Of a stretch of 64,000 nt of DNA, positions 17,933-26,740 are shown piece by piece. Source of the stretch: Photobacterium pectinilyticum (GTDB lineage: Bacteria > Pseudomonadota > Gammaproteobacteria > Enterobacterales > Vibrionaceae). Under the pieces are notes generated by a model, which saw only the letters and a list, made by a program, of their open reading frames with translations, ran no database searches and had not been told where the DNA came from. The position numbers and the translations under genes were made by a program. Position 1 is the stretch's first letter. Every line of letters starts with the position of its first letter. The stretch lies in the NCBI RefSeq assembly GCF_024357955.1, contig NZ_JANEYT010000015.1:1-64000 (forward strand). The letters run 5' to 3'.

Positions 17933-18601
17933 CTAAAGGATAAAGTACTTTTCCAGCAGGCTGGCGGTAAACTGGGTCTTGAGGTAAAACCCTCTTGGCA
18001 GGGTTTTGATCGGTTGGCCATTGGCGCCGTATGCTTCGGTCTGCGCTTTACTGTTTGCCGCTTTAGGGCGCAATTGAAGTACTTCACCGTGGCGTGCGGT
18101 GATCTGCTCGACTTGGCCGAGTACGATCATATCCATCAGCTCCTCCCAGTCCTGCCGGAGTTGTTGCTCTTCCTCTGGTGAAGGGCTCCACAGTAGCGGA
18201 GAGCCGACATGACGATCGGCAAGAGGAATGTCTCGCTCTCCCTCAACCGGGACCCATAGTACCCGTGCGAGCTTATGGCGGATATGGCTGTTTTCCCAGC
18301 ATAGGCCATGCAGTCCTATTAGCGGGGCAACACAGACGAAGGTCGTTTCCAGCGGTTTGCCGTGATATCCCACAGGAATAGTCTTGAGCTCAATGCCCAG
18401 GTCGTCGAAATCAGGCACCGGTTTGCTACCGGCACTGGCACCGAGGTGCCACTCCAGCAATTGCCCGACCCAGCCCTTGTCACGGCGGAGATCCGGCGGG
18501 ACGACAATATTGGCGATCTGTGCCAGTTCACCGAGGGTCATTCCCGCGAGAGCGTTGGCACGCATCAAAAGTTCCTGTTCAGTCTTCGGGGTGGGTTGCA
18601 T
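17933..18601 (-). CDS. mutH: DNA mismatch repair endonuclease MutH
   Basis: MutH nicks the unmethylated strand at hemimethylated GATC when activated by MutS-MutL, so the organism has Dam-directed mismatch repair. The catalytic triad D-x6-E-x-K is visible as [10 protein letters not shown] (Asp64, Glu71, Lys73), followed by [25 protein letters not shown] and GSPLLWSP as in E. coli. The frame extends to 18637, but the ATG at 18601 has AAGG eight bases upstream and gives 222 residues, close to the 229 of E. coli. Confidence 0.95.
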   Translation of the reverse strand: MQPTPKTEQELLMRANALAGMTLGELAQIANIVVPPDLRRDKGWVGQLLEWHLGASAGSKPVPDFDDLGIELKTIPVGYHGKPLETTFVCVAPLIGLHGLCWENSHIRHKLARVLWVPVEGERDIPLADRHVGSPLLWSPSPEEEQQLRQDWEELMDMIVLGQVEQITARHGEVLQLRPKAANSKAQTEAYGANGQPIKTLPRGFYLKTQFTASLLEKYFIL

Positions 18602-18665
18602 GACGTTTACCTTCTTTGTGGCAGGAGATCCTACCATAGCCGCCGTAGAGGATCCTATTATCTAG

Positions 18666-19072
18666 TTATCCACAGGGGGATGAAGGAAAAACTTTCCACC
18701 AGCCTGTCTGTGCATTTATACAGGTGTTGGTTGGTAAATTAATCAGTTTCCTGGTGCTTTTTTGAGTGATTGGTGCTTTTTGATGTGGATAAAATGATGA
18801 TTGGTTGATCTTTGACCGATCGTGGTTGGTGGTGCAAAAATACGAGCTGTAAAACGTGGTTATAGTTGCTTTTTTGGTTTTTAATTCATGTTTATTAAGG
18901 TTTTTACTTTAATGTTGAGTCTCTGTTTTTATTTATTAGTTACTACAAACTCAATAGTAATCCTCTGGATTGACGGCTTCTTAACAAATCTATCCACAGA
19001 AAACGTGTATAAATGTGGGCTATGTCTCATTGGGGTGTTCATAAAGTATCCAGTCACCGAAAGTTATCCAGA
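18666..19072. promoter_or_regulatory. DnaA-box cluster, candidate DARS2 locus
   Basis: The 579-base mutH-rppH space has five DnaA boxes (TTATNCACA): perfect at 18666-18674 (+) and 18784-18792 (-), and 8/9 matches at 18990-18998 (+), 19004-19012 (-) and 19064-19072 (+). The third and fourth face each other across 5 bp and the fifth lies about 50 bp on. E. coli DARS2, which regenerates ATP-DnaA, lies beside mutH and has a core of three boxes with boxes I and II in opposite orientation. The same role is inferred here. No convincing gene lies in the space. Confidence 0.6.
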
Positions 19073-19180
19073 TAATGAGGCTTGGCTAGTAAAATAGACG
19101 GATAAATAACAATGTTTGTTTACCCATTGAGTTGTCTGTGAAAAAATCACTATTAATAGAGATTTAATTGAGGTCGTCCA

Positions 19181-19699
19181 GTGATTGATGGCGATGGGTA
19201 CCGCCCTAATGTGGGTATTGTGATCTGTAATAGCCATGGCCAAGTATTCTGGGCTCGACGATATGGACAACATTCTTGGCAGTTTCCGCAAGGTGGGATT
19301 GATGAAGGGGAAACCCCTGAGCAAGCCATGTACCGGGAATTATACGAGGAAGTAGGGCTAACCAAGAAGGATGTACGAATTGTGGCGTCAAGTCGCCACT
19401 GGCTTCGTTACAAGTTACCCAAGCGCTTGGTGCGCTGGGATTCCAAGCCGGTTTGTATCGGGCAAAAGCAGAAATGGTTTCTGCTCAGTCTAGAGTGCGA
19501 TGAGTCAAAGGTGAATATGCAACGTGGCAGTACGCCAGAGTTCGATGGTTGGCGTTGGGTCAGCTATTGGTACCCGGTGCGTCAGGTTGTGTCTTTCAAG
19601 CGAGATGTTTATCGCAGAGCATTAAAAGAATTTGCTGCTATAGCTATGCCTTTTAAAGAGCGCAAAGAGCGAAAAAAGCGCCGGGGCAAGCGCGGCTAG
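19181..19699 (+). CDS. rppH: RNA pyrophosphohydrolase RppH (NudH)
   Basis: RppH converts 5'-triphosphate (via diphosphate) RNA ends to monophosphate and so triggers RNase E decay. The 172-residue Nudix protein begins with the family signature [13 protein letters not shown] and has the full Nudix box at residues 38-60, ending [28 protein letters not shown] and [14 protein letters not shown] are diagnostic. The start is GTG at 19181, supported by alignment to MIDDDGYRPN of E. coli. The arginine/lysine-rich tail is usual. ptsP follows after 27 bases, the conserved rppH-ptsP pair. Confidence 0.96.
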   Translation: MIDGDGYRPNVGIVICNSHGQVFWARRYGQHSWQFPQGGIDEGETPEQAMYRELYEEVGLTKKDVRIVASSRHWLRYKLPKRLVRWDSKPVCIGQKQKWFLLSLECDESKVNMQRGSTPEFDGWRWVSYWYPVRQVVSFKRDVYRRALKEFAAIAMPFKERKERKKRRGKRG

Positions 19700-19726
19700 G
19701 CCTGTTGGTAGGGAGCGGGGCGGATT

Positions 19727-21982
19727 ATGCTGACGCAACTAAGAGAAATTGTTGAAAAGGTGGCGACGGCCCCGAGTCTGCTTGATGCCCTTGAACAACT
19801 GGTGATCAGTACGTGTAAGGCGATGAAGACCGAGTGCTGCTCGGTATACATTGCCGATCACCAACGCCAGCGCTTCACCTTAATGGCTACCAAGGGGCTT
19901 AAAAAGCCCCACCGTCATGTCGGCTTGCCTTTTGGTAAAGGGCTGGTTGGTTTGGTTGCCGACCGGGCTGAGCCCATAAATGTTGCCGATGCCCGGCATC
20001 ACCCTCATTTCAAACATCTTCCCGGGATCGGGGAAGAGTCCTTCAGTTCGTTTTTTGGTACGCCAATTATCCATCAGCGGCAAGTGCTCGGGGTACTGGT
20101 GATCCAGCAGCGTGAACAGCGCGAGTTCGACGAAAGTGAAGAGTCCTTTATGGTCACGCTAGCCGCGCAGCTGGCAGTATTGCTGGCTCATGCCAAGGCG
20201 CAGGGTATGTGGCCGGATCAACATAACGGTTTGCACTTGATGGGATCGGCTGCGTCAACCGGGGTCGCGGTTGCCCGTGCTTGGTGGGATGATAACCAGC
20301 CCCGGCTTGAGTTGGTGGCCCCGGCTTCTTGTTTGGACCGGGATGCTGAGCAAGAGCGTCTGAGTATTGCTATTGAGTTGGCGAGTGCGGAGTTTCGTCG
20401 GCTGCGCAAGCGTTTCGACAGTGAACTGCACAAGGAAACGCTGGCGATTTTCGACTTGTTCAGTCATTTGCTCAACGATCCCATGCTGCGCAAGGATCTG
20501 TCCCATAAAATTGCCGGTGGCGACATGGCCGAGTGGGCGATTCGCCAGGTAGTGGAAATCTATTCTGTTCGCTTTTCCAATATGGAGGATGCCTACCTCA
20601 AAGAGCGAGTGCAGGATATCCGCGAGCTCGGCCAGCGGTTGTTGTACTTTTTGGCCAACGAGAAAGCCACTGAGCACTCTTGGGATGAGCCGGTAGTACT
20701 ACTGACTCGTGAATTGACCGCTGCAATGCTGGCTAGTGTCCCGCGCGACAAGCTGGCGGCGGTGGTTTCCCAGGAAGGGGCCGCGAACTCTCATGCCGCG
20801 ATTCTTTCCCGAGCGCTGGGGATCCCTGCTGTGATGGGGGTCGATTTTGTTCCGGAAAAAATTCATAACAGCCAAGTCATTGTCGATGGTTACCGTGGCG
20901 ATCTGCTGGTCAATCCCAATCGTCATGTACTGGCTGAATACCTACGCTTGCAGAAAGAAGAGCAGGAATTGGCCGAAGTTGTCGAAACTGGGTTGGATAA
21001 ACCCGCGGCGACGCTTGATGATGAACGTATTAATATTTTCCTCAATGCAGGGTTGAGTGCAGATACCAGTATAGCGGTCAACCGCGGTGTTGACGGTGTT
21101 GGTTTATACCGTACCGAGGTCCCTTTTTTGCTGCAGCGCAGCTTTCCTTCGGAAGAAGAACAAACCCAGCAGTACCAATCTATTCTCAAAACCTATGGCG
21201 GCAAGCCGGTGGTCATGCGCACGCTGGATATTGGTGGTGATAAACCGTTACCTTACCTGGCTATTGAAGAGGATAACCCCTTCTTGGGTTGGCGCGGGAT
21301 CCGTTTCACCCTCGACCATCCAGAGATTTTCTTAATTCAGGTTAGGGCGATGCTGAAAGCCAGTATCGGGCATGACAACATGGATATTCTGTTGCCAATG
21401 ATCTCCGGAATTGCTGAGCTGGACGATTCGTTGGCCTTGATAGAGAGAGCCTATACCGAGGTGGCAAAAACAGCGGCTGATCAAGGGTATGTATTGCGCC
21501 GGCCACGGGTCGGTATAATGATTGAAGTTCCCTCCATCCTTTACCAGTTACCGGCCTTGAAAGGGCGGGTCGATTATATTTCGGTCGGTAGCAACGACTT
21601 AACTCAGTATTTGTTGGCCGTTGACCGGAACAATTCACGGGTTGCCGGTATCTATGATGCGCTACACCCTGCTGTAATCCATGCTCTCAAGCATATTATT
21701 GACGTCAGCCAGCAGCTTGAGCTGCCGGTCAGCGTATGTGGCGAGTTAGCCGGTGATCCGATTGGTGCCTTGTTGCTGGTGGGAATAGGGTATCGTTCGC
21801 TCAGTATGAATACCCGTAACGTTGCAAAGATTAAATACATTTTGCGTCACGTGTCGGTCAGCGACATGGAACAGTTGGCGGAGTTCGCCTTATCGGCGAC
21901 TTATGCCGATGAAGTAAGGCGTAATACTATTGAGTTTGTTGATGGCCATGGCTTGGGTGGGTTCATTCGTGCTGGTAAGTAA
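19727..21982 (+). CDS. ptsP: Phosphoenolpyruvate-protein phosphotransferase PtsP (EI-Ntr)
   Basis: The first enzyme of the nitrogen PTS, passing phosphate from PEP to NPr and then EIIA-Ntr. A GAF domain (about 1-150) precedes the EI-like region; the phosphorylated His is residue 356 in ANSHAAILSRALGIPAVMG, the E. coli position. PEP-binding elements RTEVPFLL and the C-terminal CGELAGD motif are present. Length 751 matches E. coli (748). The GAF domain of homologues senses glutamine. It sits between rppH and a TauE-type gene, then lgt and thyA. Confidence 0.95.
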   Translation: MLTQLREIVEKVATAPSLLDALEQLVISTCKAMKTECCSVYIADHQRQRFTLMATKGLKKPHRHVGLPFGKGLVGLVADRAEPINVADARHHPHFKHLPGIGEESFSSFFGTPIIHQRQVLGVLVIQQREQREFDESEESFMVTLAAQLAVLLAHAKAQGMWPDQHNGLHLMGSAASTGVAVARAWWDDNQPRLELVAPASCLDRDAEQERLSIAIELASAEFRRLRKRFDSELHKETLAIFDLFSHLLNDPMLRKDLSHKIAGGDMAEWAIRQVVEIYSVRFSNMEDAYLKERVQDIRELGQRLLYFLANEKATEHSWDEPVVLLTRELTAAMLASVPRDKLAAVVSQEGAANSHAAILSRALGIPAVMGVDFVPEKIHNSQVIVDGYRGDLLVNPNRHVLAEYLRLQKEEQELAEVVETGLDKPAATLDDERINIFLNAGLSADTSIAVNRGVDGVGLYRTEVPFLLQRSFPSEEEQTQQYQSILKTYGGKPVVMRTLDIGGDKPLPYLAIEEDNPFLGWRGIRFTLDHPEIFLIQVRAMLKASIGHDNMDILLPMISGIAELDDSLALIERAYTEVAKTAADQGYVLRRPRVGIMIEVPSILYQLPALKGRVDYISVGSNDLTQYLLAVDRNNSRVAGIYDALHPAVIHALKHIIDVSQQLELPVSVCGELAGDPIGALLLVGIGYRSLSMNTRNVAKIKYILRHVSVSDMEQLAEFALSATYADEVRRNTIEFVDGHGLGGFIRAGK

Positions 21983-21988
21983 AGTCAT

Positions 21989-22032
21989 CGTTTTAGTTGG
22001 TTGGTATAACCGTTTTCGTTGGTTGGTATAAG
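21989..22032 (+). repeat. Tandem duplication of 22 bp
   Basis: Two adjacent 22-bp units, 21989-22010 and 22011-22032, agree at 20 of 22 positions (each has TTGGTTGGTATAA). They fill the space between the ptsP stop and the next start, so they change the ribosome-loading region. Confidence 0.85.
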
Positions 22033-22036
22033 CAGC

Positions 22037-22858
22037 ATGACCGACATGGTACCTTTGTATGCAAACGAGTTATGGGTGTTTGCTTGGTGCTTGGCTCTGG
22101 GGGGCGTGGTCGGGATCCTGGCTGGCCTGTTGGGGATTGGTGGTGGTTTGCTGGTGGTACCGGCGCTGGTATGGTTGCTGCCTCAGGCGGGTATTGATGC
22201 CGATATGGTGATGCATATTGCTCTGGGAACGTCCCTAGCGAGCATTGTTTTGACCTCGGGCTCGTCGGCGCGTAACCATTTCAAGCTAGGTAATGTGGAT
22301 TTAGCCATCGTTCGCAGCTTGGCTCCGGGAGTCATTTTGGGAGGGCTGGGTGGCAGTTTTGTCGCAGAATTAGTGCCTTCATCGATGTTGCCGAAAATTT
22401 TTGCCATTATTGTGTTATTGCTGGCAACCCAAATGCTGTTGTCACTGCGCTTTAGCGCTCAGCGTGATATGCCGAGTGGTGTGGGCACATTTTGCTCTGG
22501 TGGGGTGATCGGGGTTGTGTCTAGCCTGGCCGGTATTGGTGGTGGTTCGTTGACGGTCCCTTACTTGAACTGGCACGGGGTAGAAATGCGGCGGGCCATC
22601 GGGTGTGCCTCTTTTTCGGGTGTACTGATCGCGATTGCTGGCATGAGTGGGTTTGTGTTGGCGGGTGTGGGTGAGCAAACGCTGCCTGCGATGAGCTTGG
22701 GTTATGTGTACCTGCCGGCTTTATTGGGTATCGTATTGGTCTCAATGCAGACGACACGTTTGGGTGCGGCTTGGGTAAGTTATCTACCGACACCGGTACT
22801 TAAGAAAATATTTGCGGTTTTTTTACTGTTTATCAGTATCAAAATGTTTATGGGATAA
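22037..22858 (+). CDS. TauE/SafE-family membrane transporter
   Basis: A 273-residue inner-membrane protein with about eight hydrophobic segments. The two internally repeated glycine motifs of the family are clear: GILAGLLGIGGGLLVVPAL near residue 30 and GVVSSLAGIGGGSLTVPYL near residue 165. Family members export sulfite, sulfoacetate or other organic anions; the substrate cannot be told here. Possible starts are TTG 22019, ATG 22037 and ATG 22046; I choose 22037 although no strong ribosome site exists, the tandem repeat lying just upstream. Recognisable orthologues occur between ptsP and lgt in Vibrio. Confidence 0.85.
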   Translation: MTDMVPLYANELWVFAWCLALGGVVGILAGLLGIGGGLLVVPALVWLLPQAGIDADMVMHIALGTSLASIVLTSGSSARNHFKLGNVDLAIVRSLAPGVILGGLGGSFVAELVPSSMLPKIFAIIVLLLATQMLLSLRFSAQRDMPSGVGTFCSGGVIGVVSSLAGIGGGSLTVPYLNWHGVEMRRAIGCASFSGVLIAIAGMSGFVLAGVGEQTLPAMSLGYVYLPALLGIVLVSMQTTRLGAAWVSYLPTPVLKKIFAVFLLFISIKMFMG

Positions 22859-22900
22859 TCATCATAGGCCTATCGCCTGTGAAGAATAGAGATTTATTAG

Positions 22901-23707
22901 ATGAGCCAAGTTTTTTTTACGTTTCCGAATATTGATCCGGTATTGATTGAAATTGGACCGTTAGCCATCCGCTGGTATGGCATGATGTATCTGTTGGGGT
23001 TTGTGTTTGCCATGTGGTTGGCTAACCGCCGGGCTGACAAGCCGGGCAGTGGCTGGACCCGCGATCAGGTCAGCGATTTATTGTTTGCCGGTTTCCTTGG
23101 GGTAGTACTCGGTGGCCGTATCGGCTATGTGTTGTTCTACAACTTCCCGTTGTTCCTTGATAATCCGCTGTACTTGTTCAAGGTTTGGACCGGTGGGATG
23201 TCCTTCCACGGTGGTTTGCTCGGTGTGATTGCGGCTATGTTTTTGTATGCCTACAAAAACAATCGAACCTTCTTCAACGTCGCTGATTTTATCGCCCCGC
23301 TAGTGCCATTTGGGCTGGGCGTCGGCCGTGTGGGCAATTTCATCAATGGTGAGCTCTGGGGGCGGGTGACCGACTCGCCATTGGGCATGGTGTTCCCGAC
23401 CGGCGGTCCACTTCCACGCCATCCTTCTCAGCTGTATGAATTCTTCCTCGAGGGTTTGGTCTTAATGATCATCCTTAACGTATTTATCCGCAAACCACGA
23501 CCGGCAGGGGCTGCCTCGGGACTGTTCCTATTCGGCTACGGTAGCTTTCGCTTTGTCGTCGAGTATTTCCGCGAACCAGATGCGCATCTGGGCTTGTTTG
23601 GTGGCTGGATCAGTATGGGACAGATCCTGTCGTTGCCGATGGTGATTGGTGGAGCTTTGATGATGCTATGGGCTTATAAATACCAGCCGAAAGGCAAAAC
23701 AGCCTAA
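22901..23707 (+). CDS. lgt: Prolipoprotein diacylglyceryl transferase Lgt
   Basis: Lgt attaches diacylglycerol from phosphatidylglycerol to the lipobox Cys of prolipoproteins at the inner membrane. The 268-residue polytopic protein has the HGGL-type motif (MSFHGGLLG), the Lgt signature [14 protein letters not shown] and the essential Arg/His neighbourhood RHPSQLYEF. The second step, LspA, is also in this window. Length fits the family (about 270-290). Terminated by a hairpin; thyA, usually co-transcribed, is 127 bases on. Confidence 0.96.
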   Translation: MSQVFFTFPNIDPVLIEIGPLAIRWYGMMYLLGFVFAMWLANRRADKPGSGWTRDQVSDLLFAGFLGVVLGGRIGYVLFYNFPLFLDNPLYLFKVWTGGMSFHGGLLGVIAAMFLYAYKNNRTFFNVADFIAPLVPFGLGVGRVGNFINGELWGRVTDSPLGMVFPTGGPLPRHPSQLYEFFLEGLVLMIILNVFIRKPRPAGAASGLFLFGYGSFRFVVEYFREPDAHLGLFGGWISMGQILSLPMVIGGALMMLWAYKYQPKGKTA

Positions 23708-23726
23708 TCCAAATATACTCTAAGAC

Positions 23727-23754
23727 AGGGCAGCCATTGGGCTGCCCTTTTTTA
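23727..23754 (+). terminator. lgt terminator
   Basis: AGGGCAGCC, ATT, GGGCTGCCCTTTTTT. Confidence 0.88.
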
Positions 23755-23834
23755 TAGCGGGATATAACCTGAATAATTCGTGGTTTCGTGTAGAATTAGC
23801 CGCACTTTATTTGTTAACTAAGGCCAGCGGAACC

Positions 23835-24686
23835 ATGAAACAGTATCTCGCGCTTTGCCAGCGCATTGTGGACGAAGGAGTATGGGTTGAGAACGAGCGA
23901 ACGGGCAAGCGTTGCCTAACGGTGATCAATGCCGATTTGAATTATGATGTAGCCAACAACCAGTTTCCGCTGATCACTACGCGCAAAAGCTTCTGGAAAG
24001 CCGCGATTGCCGAGATGTTGGGTTATATCCGTGGCTATGACAATGCCGCTGACTTCCGTGCTCTGGGTACGAAAACGTGGGACATGAACGCCAATGACAA
24101 TGCCGCGTGGCAGGCTAACCCTCACCGCAAGGGTGAAGATGATATGGGCCGCGTCTACGGTGTGCAGGGCCGTAGTTGGCAAAAGCCCGATGGCAGCACG
24201 ATCGATCAGCTGCGCAAGATCATTGATAACCTGAGTAAGGGGATTGACGATCGTGGTGAAATTCTGACCTTCTATAACCCGGGTGAGTTCGATATGGGCT
24301 GTCTGCGTCCGTGCATGCATACCCACACGTTTTCTTTGCTGGGTGATACTTTGCACCTCACTAGCTACCAGCGCTCTTGCGACGTGCCACTGGGGTTGAA
24401 CTTCAACCAAATCCAAGTCTTCGCCCTATTGGCGATTGTCGCCCAGATCACTGGTCATAAGCCTGGTCAGGCCTACCATAAAATCGTCAATGCGCACATC
24501 TATGAAGATCAGTTGGAGCTAATGCGTGATGTCCAACTTAAGCGTGAGCCATTCCCATCGCCGCAGCTGAAGATTAATCCAGACATCAAGTCGCTCGAAG
24601 ATCTTGAAACCTGGGTCACCATGGATGACTTTGAAGTCATTGGTTACCACCATCACGACCCAATCAAGTACCCTTTTTCTGTATAA
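23835..24686 (+). CDS. thyA: Thymidylate synthase ThyA
   Basis: ThyA makes dTMP from dUMP using methylene-tetrahydrofolate. The nucleophile Cys is in [12 protein letters not shown], the dUMP-binding stretch is [15 protein letters not shown] and the Asn/His/Tyr region is [15 protein letters not shown]. At 283 residues it is longer than the 264 of E. coli, with extra sequence around 85-115 and the unusual RPCMHTH active-site context instead of APCHAFFQ; the Vibrio cholerae enzyme has the same length as I recall. The frame opens at 23811, but ATG 23835 gives the aligned MKQYLALCQ start. Confidence 0.94.
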   Translation: MKQYLALCQRIVDEGVWVENERTGKRCLTVINADLNYDVANNQFPLITTRKSFWKAAIAEMLGYIRGYDNAADFRALGTKTWDMNANDNAAWQANPHRKGEDDMGRVYGVQGRSWQKPDGSTIDQLRKIIDNLSKGIDDRGEILTFYNPGEFDMGCLRPCMHTHTFSLLGDTLHLTSYQRSCDVPLGLNFNQIQVFALLAIVAQITGHKPGQAYHKIVNAHIYEDQLELMRDVQLKREPFPSPQLKINPDIKSLEDLETWVTMDDFEVIGYHHHDPIKYPFSV

Positions 24687-24737
24687 AAGTATTTCTCCCG
24701 GTAACAAGGTGTTGTTGCTGAAATAACTTTACCCGCT

Positions 24738-24766
24738 AAAAAGTCCCTTTTGGGGCTTTTTTTATA
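24738..24766 (+). terminator. thyA terminator
   Basis: AAAAAGTCCC, TTTT, GGGGCTTTTTTT; the stem is short but the T-run is strong. Confidence 0.75.
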
Positions 24767-24805
24767 TCTCGCATTAGAGAGGTAAATAGAAGTACAAGTT
24801 AATTT

Positions 24806-24964
24806 ACGCTCGCTAGTTCTTGGTACAAAAACAGTTTACATTCTTACGAAGTAAGGCAGTGAAGACAATTAGACGATACCGCTCCTCAGTAGCGCATAGA
24901 AAGCGTATAGACGATGTGCAGTGAGTTACCCCTGTAAAGACTACTTTGTACTGTTAGCGAGCGT
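24806..24964 (+). ncRNA. Candidate structured RNA between thyA and nptA
   Basis: Three nested helices can be read: ACGCTCGCTA (24806-24815) with TAGCGAGCGT (24955-24964), GTACAAA (24823-24829) with TTTGTAC (24945-24951), and TTTACA (24835-24840) with TGTAAA (24933-24938). Inside, CTTAC-GAA-GTAAG (24843-24855) and CGCT/AGCG hairpins fit. The rest of the gap, 24965-25062, is GGA-rich (TTAGGAGGAAA, ATAGGGATAGCAGGACGAGGGG) and ends at the bidirectional terminator at 25063. No ORF with a ribosome site is present. The strand and function are inference; it is not 6S RNA, tmRNA or an integron attC by eye. Confidence 0.45.
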
Positions 24965-25060
24965 CTGGGCTCTTTTAGGAGGAAATCGAAGTCGGGTAGT
25001 AAAGAGTAATTGCAATGCCATATAGGGATAGCAGGACGAGGGGCTAAACCGAGATAATAA

Positions 25061-25087
25061 AAAACCCGCCGGGGCGGGTTTCTTTTT
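25061..25087. terminator. Bidirectional terminator before nptA 3' end
   Basis: AACCCGCC-GG-GGCGGGTT with A-run on the left and T-run on the right. It ends nptA on the minus strand and any plus-strand RNA from the thyA-nptA gap. Confidence 0.9.
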
Positions 25088-25105
25088 AAAGCATCGTATT
25101 TGTGC

Positions 25106-26257
25106 TTAGGCAGTAAGAGCCAAGATAATGCCAGGTACTAGAACAAAAACAGTGCCTAGGTAAGCCACAACGGCCATCTTGTTTTTTGCGGCAACATCGC
25201 CCAGCCAGAAAGCACCTTTCACTGGCAGTTCTCGTAGGAATGGGATACCGAACACAACCAGAGTCGCCATAATGTTGAATACTAGGTGGACCAATGCGAT
25301 TTGCAGAGCAAATACCGCGAACTCACCACTTGCAGATGTTGCTGCGATAAGGGCTGTGATACAGGTACCGATGTTCGCACCGACGGTGAACGGATAAACC
25401 TCACGTACTTTCAGGACGCCAGTGCCTACCAGTGGAACCATAAGGCTAGTGGTGGTAGAAGATGATTGCACCAAAATTGTCACAACACTGCCAGAAGCAA
25501 TACCGTGAATTGGACCACGACCGATAGCTGATTTCAGGATGTCGCGGGCGCGTCCAACCATCAGCTTACGCATTAGTTTACCCATTAAGCTGATTGACGT
25601 CATGATAATGGCAATACCCATCACGATCATCACGATACCGCCAATAGTAGGAGAGAACATCGTGCCGACAGACTTGAACAGGTCTGTCGCCGGGCCTGTC
25701 AGGGTCTTCATAAAGTTGAAACCGTTGGCCGCACTCATGTCACCGGCAGCGGCCATTGGCGATACCAGCCACTCTGAGATACGATCCATAAGGCCGAACA
25801 TAATTTCCAGAGGAAGAAAGATTGCCACTGCGATTAGGTTGAATACGTCGTGAATCGTTGCAGAAGCAAACGCACGGCGAAATTCTTCTTTACAGCGGGC
25901 ATGGCCTAAGCTCACCAAGGTATTAGTGGTTGTTGTGCCAATGTTGGCGCCCATAATCATCGGAATAGCGGTTTCAACCGGCAGGCCGCCAGCAACCAAA
26001 CCAACGGTAATAGAGGTTGTTGTGCTTGACGATTGAGTTAGCGCCGTTGCGATAAGACCAATCATTAAGCCGGCAACCGGATGCGAGGCAAATTCAAAGA
26101 GCGTTTTCGCTTGATCGCCAACCGCCATCTTGAAGCCACCGCTGACAACAGAAACGGCAACAAGTAGAAGGTATAGCATGAACGCTAGGTTTGCCCAGCG
26201 GACCCAATGCATAGAGCTGCTCATTGGCTGTTCAGCAGTAGTGGCTTGGGTAGTCAT
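25106..26257 (-). CDS. nptA: Sodium-dependent phosphate symporter NptA
   Basis: A 383-residue Na+/Pi cotransporter of the SLC34-like family. The duplicated QSSS core is conspicuous: ALTQSSSTTTSITVG near residue 70 and ILVQSSSTTTSLMVP near residue 265, each in a re-entrant segment. Vibrio cholerae NptA is a characterised Pi transporter. Of two ATGs, 26263 and 26257, the second is better placed behind GGAGAA on the minus strand. A Pho-box-like promoter lies just upstream, consistent with induction by phosphate starvation. Confidence 0.93.
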   Translation of the reverse strand: MTTQATTAEQPMSSSMHWVRWANLAFMLYLLLVAVSVVSGGFKMAVGDQAKTLFEFASHPVAGLMIGLIATALTQSSSTTTSITVGLVAGGLPVETAIPMIMGANIGTTTTNTLVSLGHARCKEEFRRAFASATIHDVFNLIAVAIFLPLEIMFGLMDRISEWLVSPMAAAGDMSAANGFNFMKTLTGPATDLFKSVGTMFSPTIGGIVMIVMGIAIIMTSISLMGKLMRKLMVGRARDILKSAIGRGPIHGIASGSVVTILVQSSSTTTSLMVPLVGTGVLKVREVYPFTVGANIGTCITALIAATSASGEFAVFALQIALVHLVFNIMATLVVFGIPFLRELPVKGAFWLGDVAAKNKMAVVAYLGTVFVLVPGIILALTA

Positions 26258-26318
26258 AATCATTTCTCCATGACAGGAATATGTCGTTTTGGTTTCATAT
26301 TTTTGAAATCTGAGGGCG

Positions 26319-26352
26319 ATGGTAGAGAACGATTATTTCAGAAATATGACAA
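26319..26352 (-). promoter_or_regulatory. Pho-box-type promoter of nptA
   Basis: On the minus strand TTGTCAT-ATTT-CTGAAAT (plus 26335-26352) matches the PhoB box CTGTCAT-N4-CTGTCAT at 11 of 14 defined positions. Ten bases downstream comes TACCAT (plus 26319-26324) as -10, the spacing of PhoB-dependent promoters in which the box replaces -35. Confidence 0.55.
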
Positions 26353-26740
26353 CTGCTGTCACGGAGTAAGTTTGTGCTCTTTTTGCGAGGTTAAGACGCG
26401 ATCCTCGGTGTAATGAATATTTTACCTTGAAATTAAGATGCTGATTTTTATTGTTTATTTTTAAGTTGGTTGTTTCATGGTGACGTTAAATTTTTTTCTC
26501 TTGTAAATGTACTTTTTTTTAGAGTGAATGAGTAGCCGATGGTTTTTTGAGCCGTCATAAATGACAAGTATGACAGTGTAAATAAAACAGTACGGTTATT
26601 GCATGTATTGAAGGTATTATTACTCGGTTTTACCGATGTTTATGTTCTGAACAAACGATTTAACAATATAGTGCTGTGACGTCTAAACTAAATTTACATT
26701 TTTCTTGTGACATTTGTTTCATGCAAAGGAGTTCCGGTCC
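26353..26740. other. nptA-nhaA divergent intergenic region
   Basis: AT-rich divergent promoter space. Near 26551-26577 there are TGTCAT/ATGACA words on a 9-bp pitch that do not form a proper Pho box, and a small CGGT-TTT-ACCG hairpin near 26632-26642. No gene and no recognised riboswitch were found. The nhaA ribosome site AAGGAG is at 26726-26731. Confidence 0.5.

Noticed and set aside
18888-19097. 69-codon ORF in the mutH-rppH space
   Set aside because: Lacks a ribosome site and runs through the DnaA-box cluster; the DNA is better explained as a regulatory region.
24806-24964. Integron attC-like site
   Set aside because: The terminal arms are complementary, but the core sites GTTRRRY and RYYYAAC are absent and no cassette or integrase is nearby.
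26551-26577. Second Pho box upstream of nptA/nhaA
   Set aside because: The TGTCAT words repeat every 9 bp, not 11, and the position is about 300 bp from nptA.
26600-26740. Na+ or Li+ riboswitch before nhaA
   Set aside because: Only one very small hairpin is visible; nothing resembles a conserved junction.
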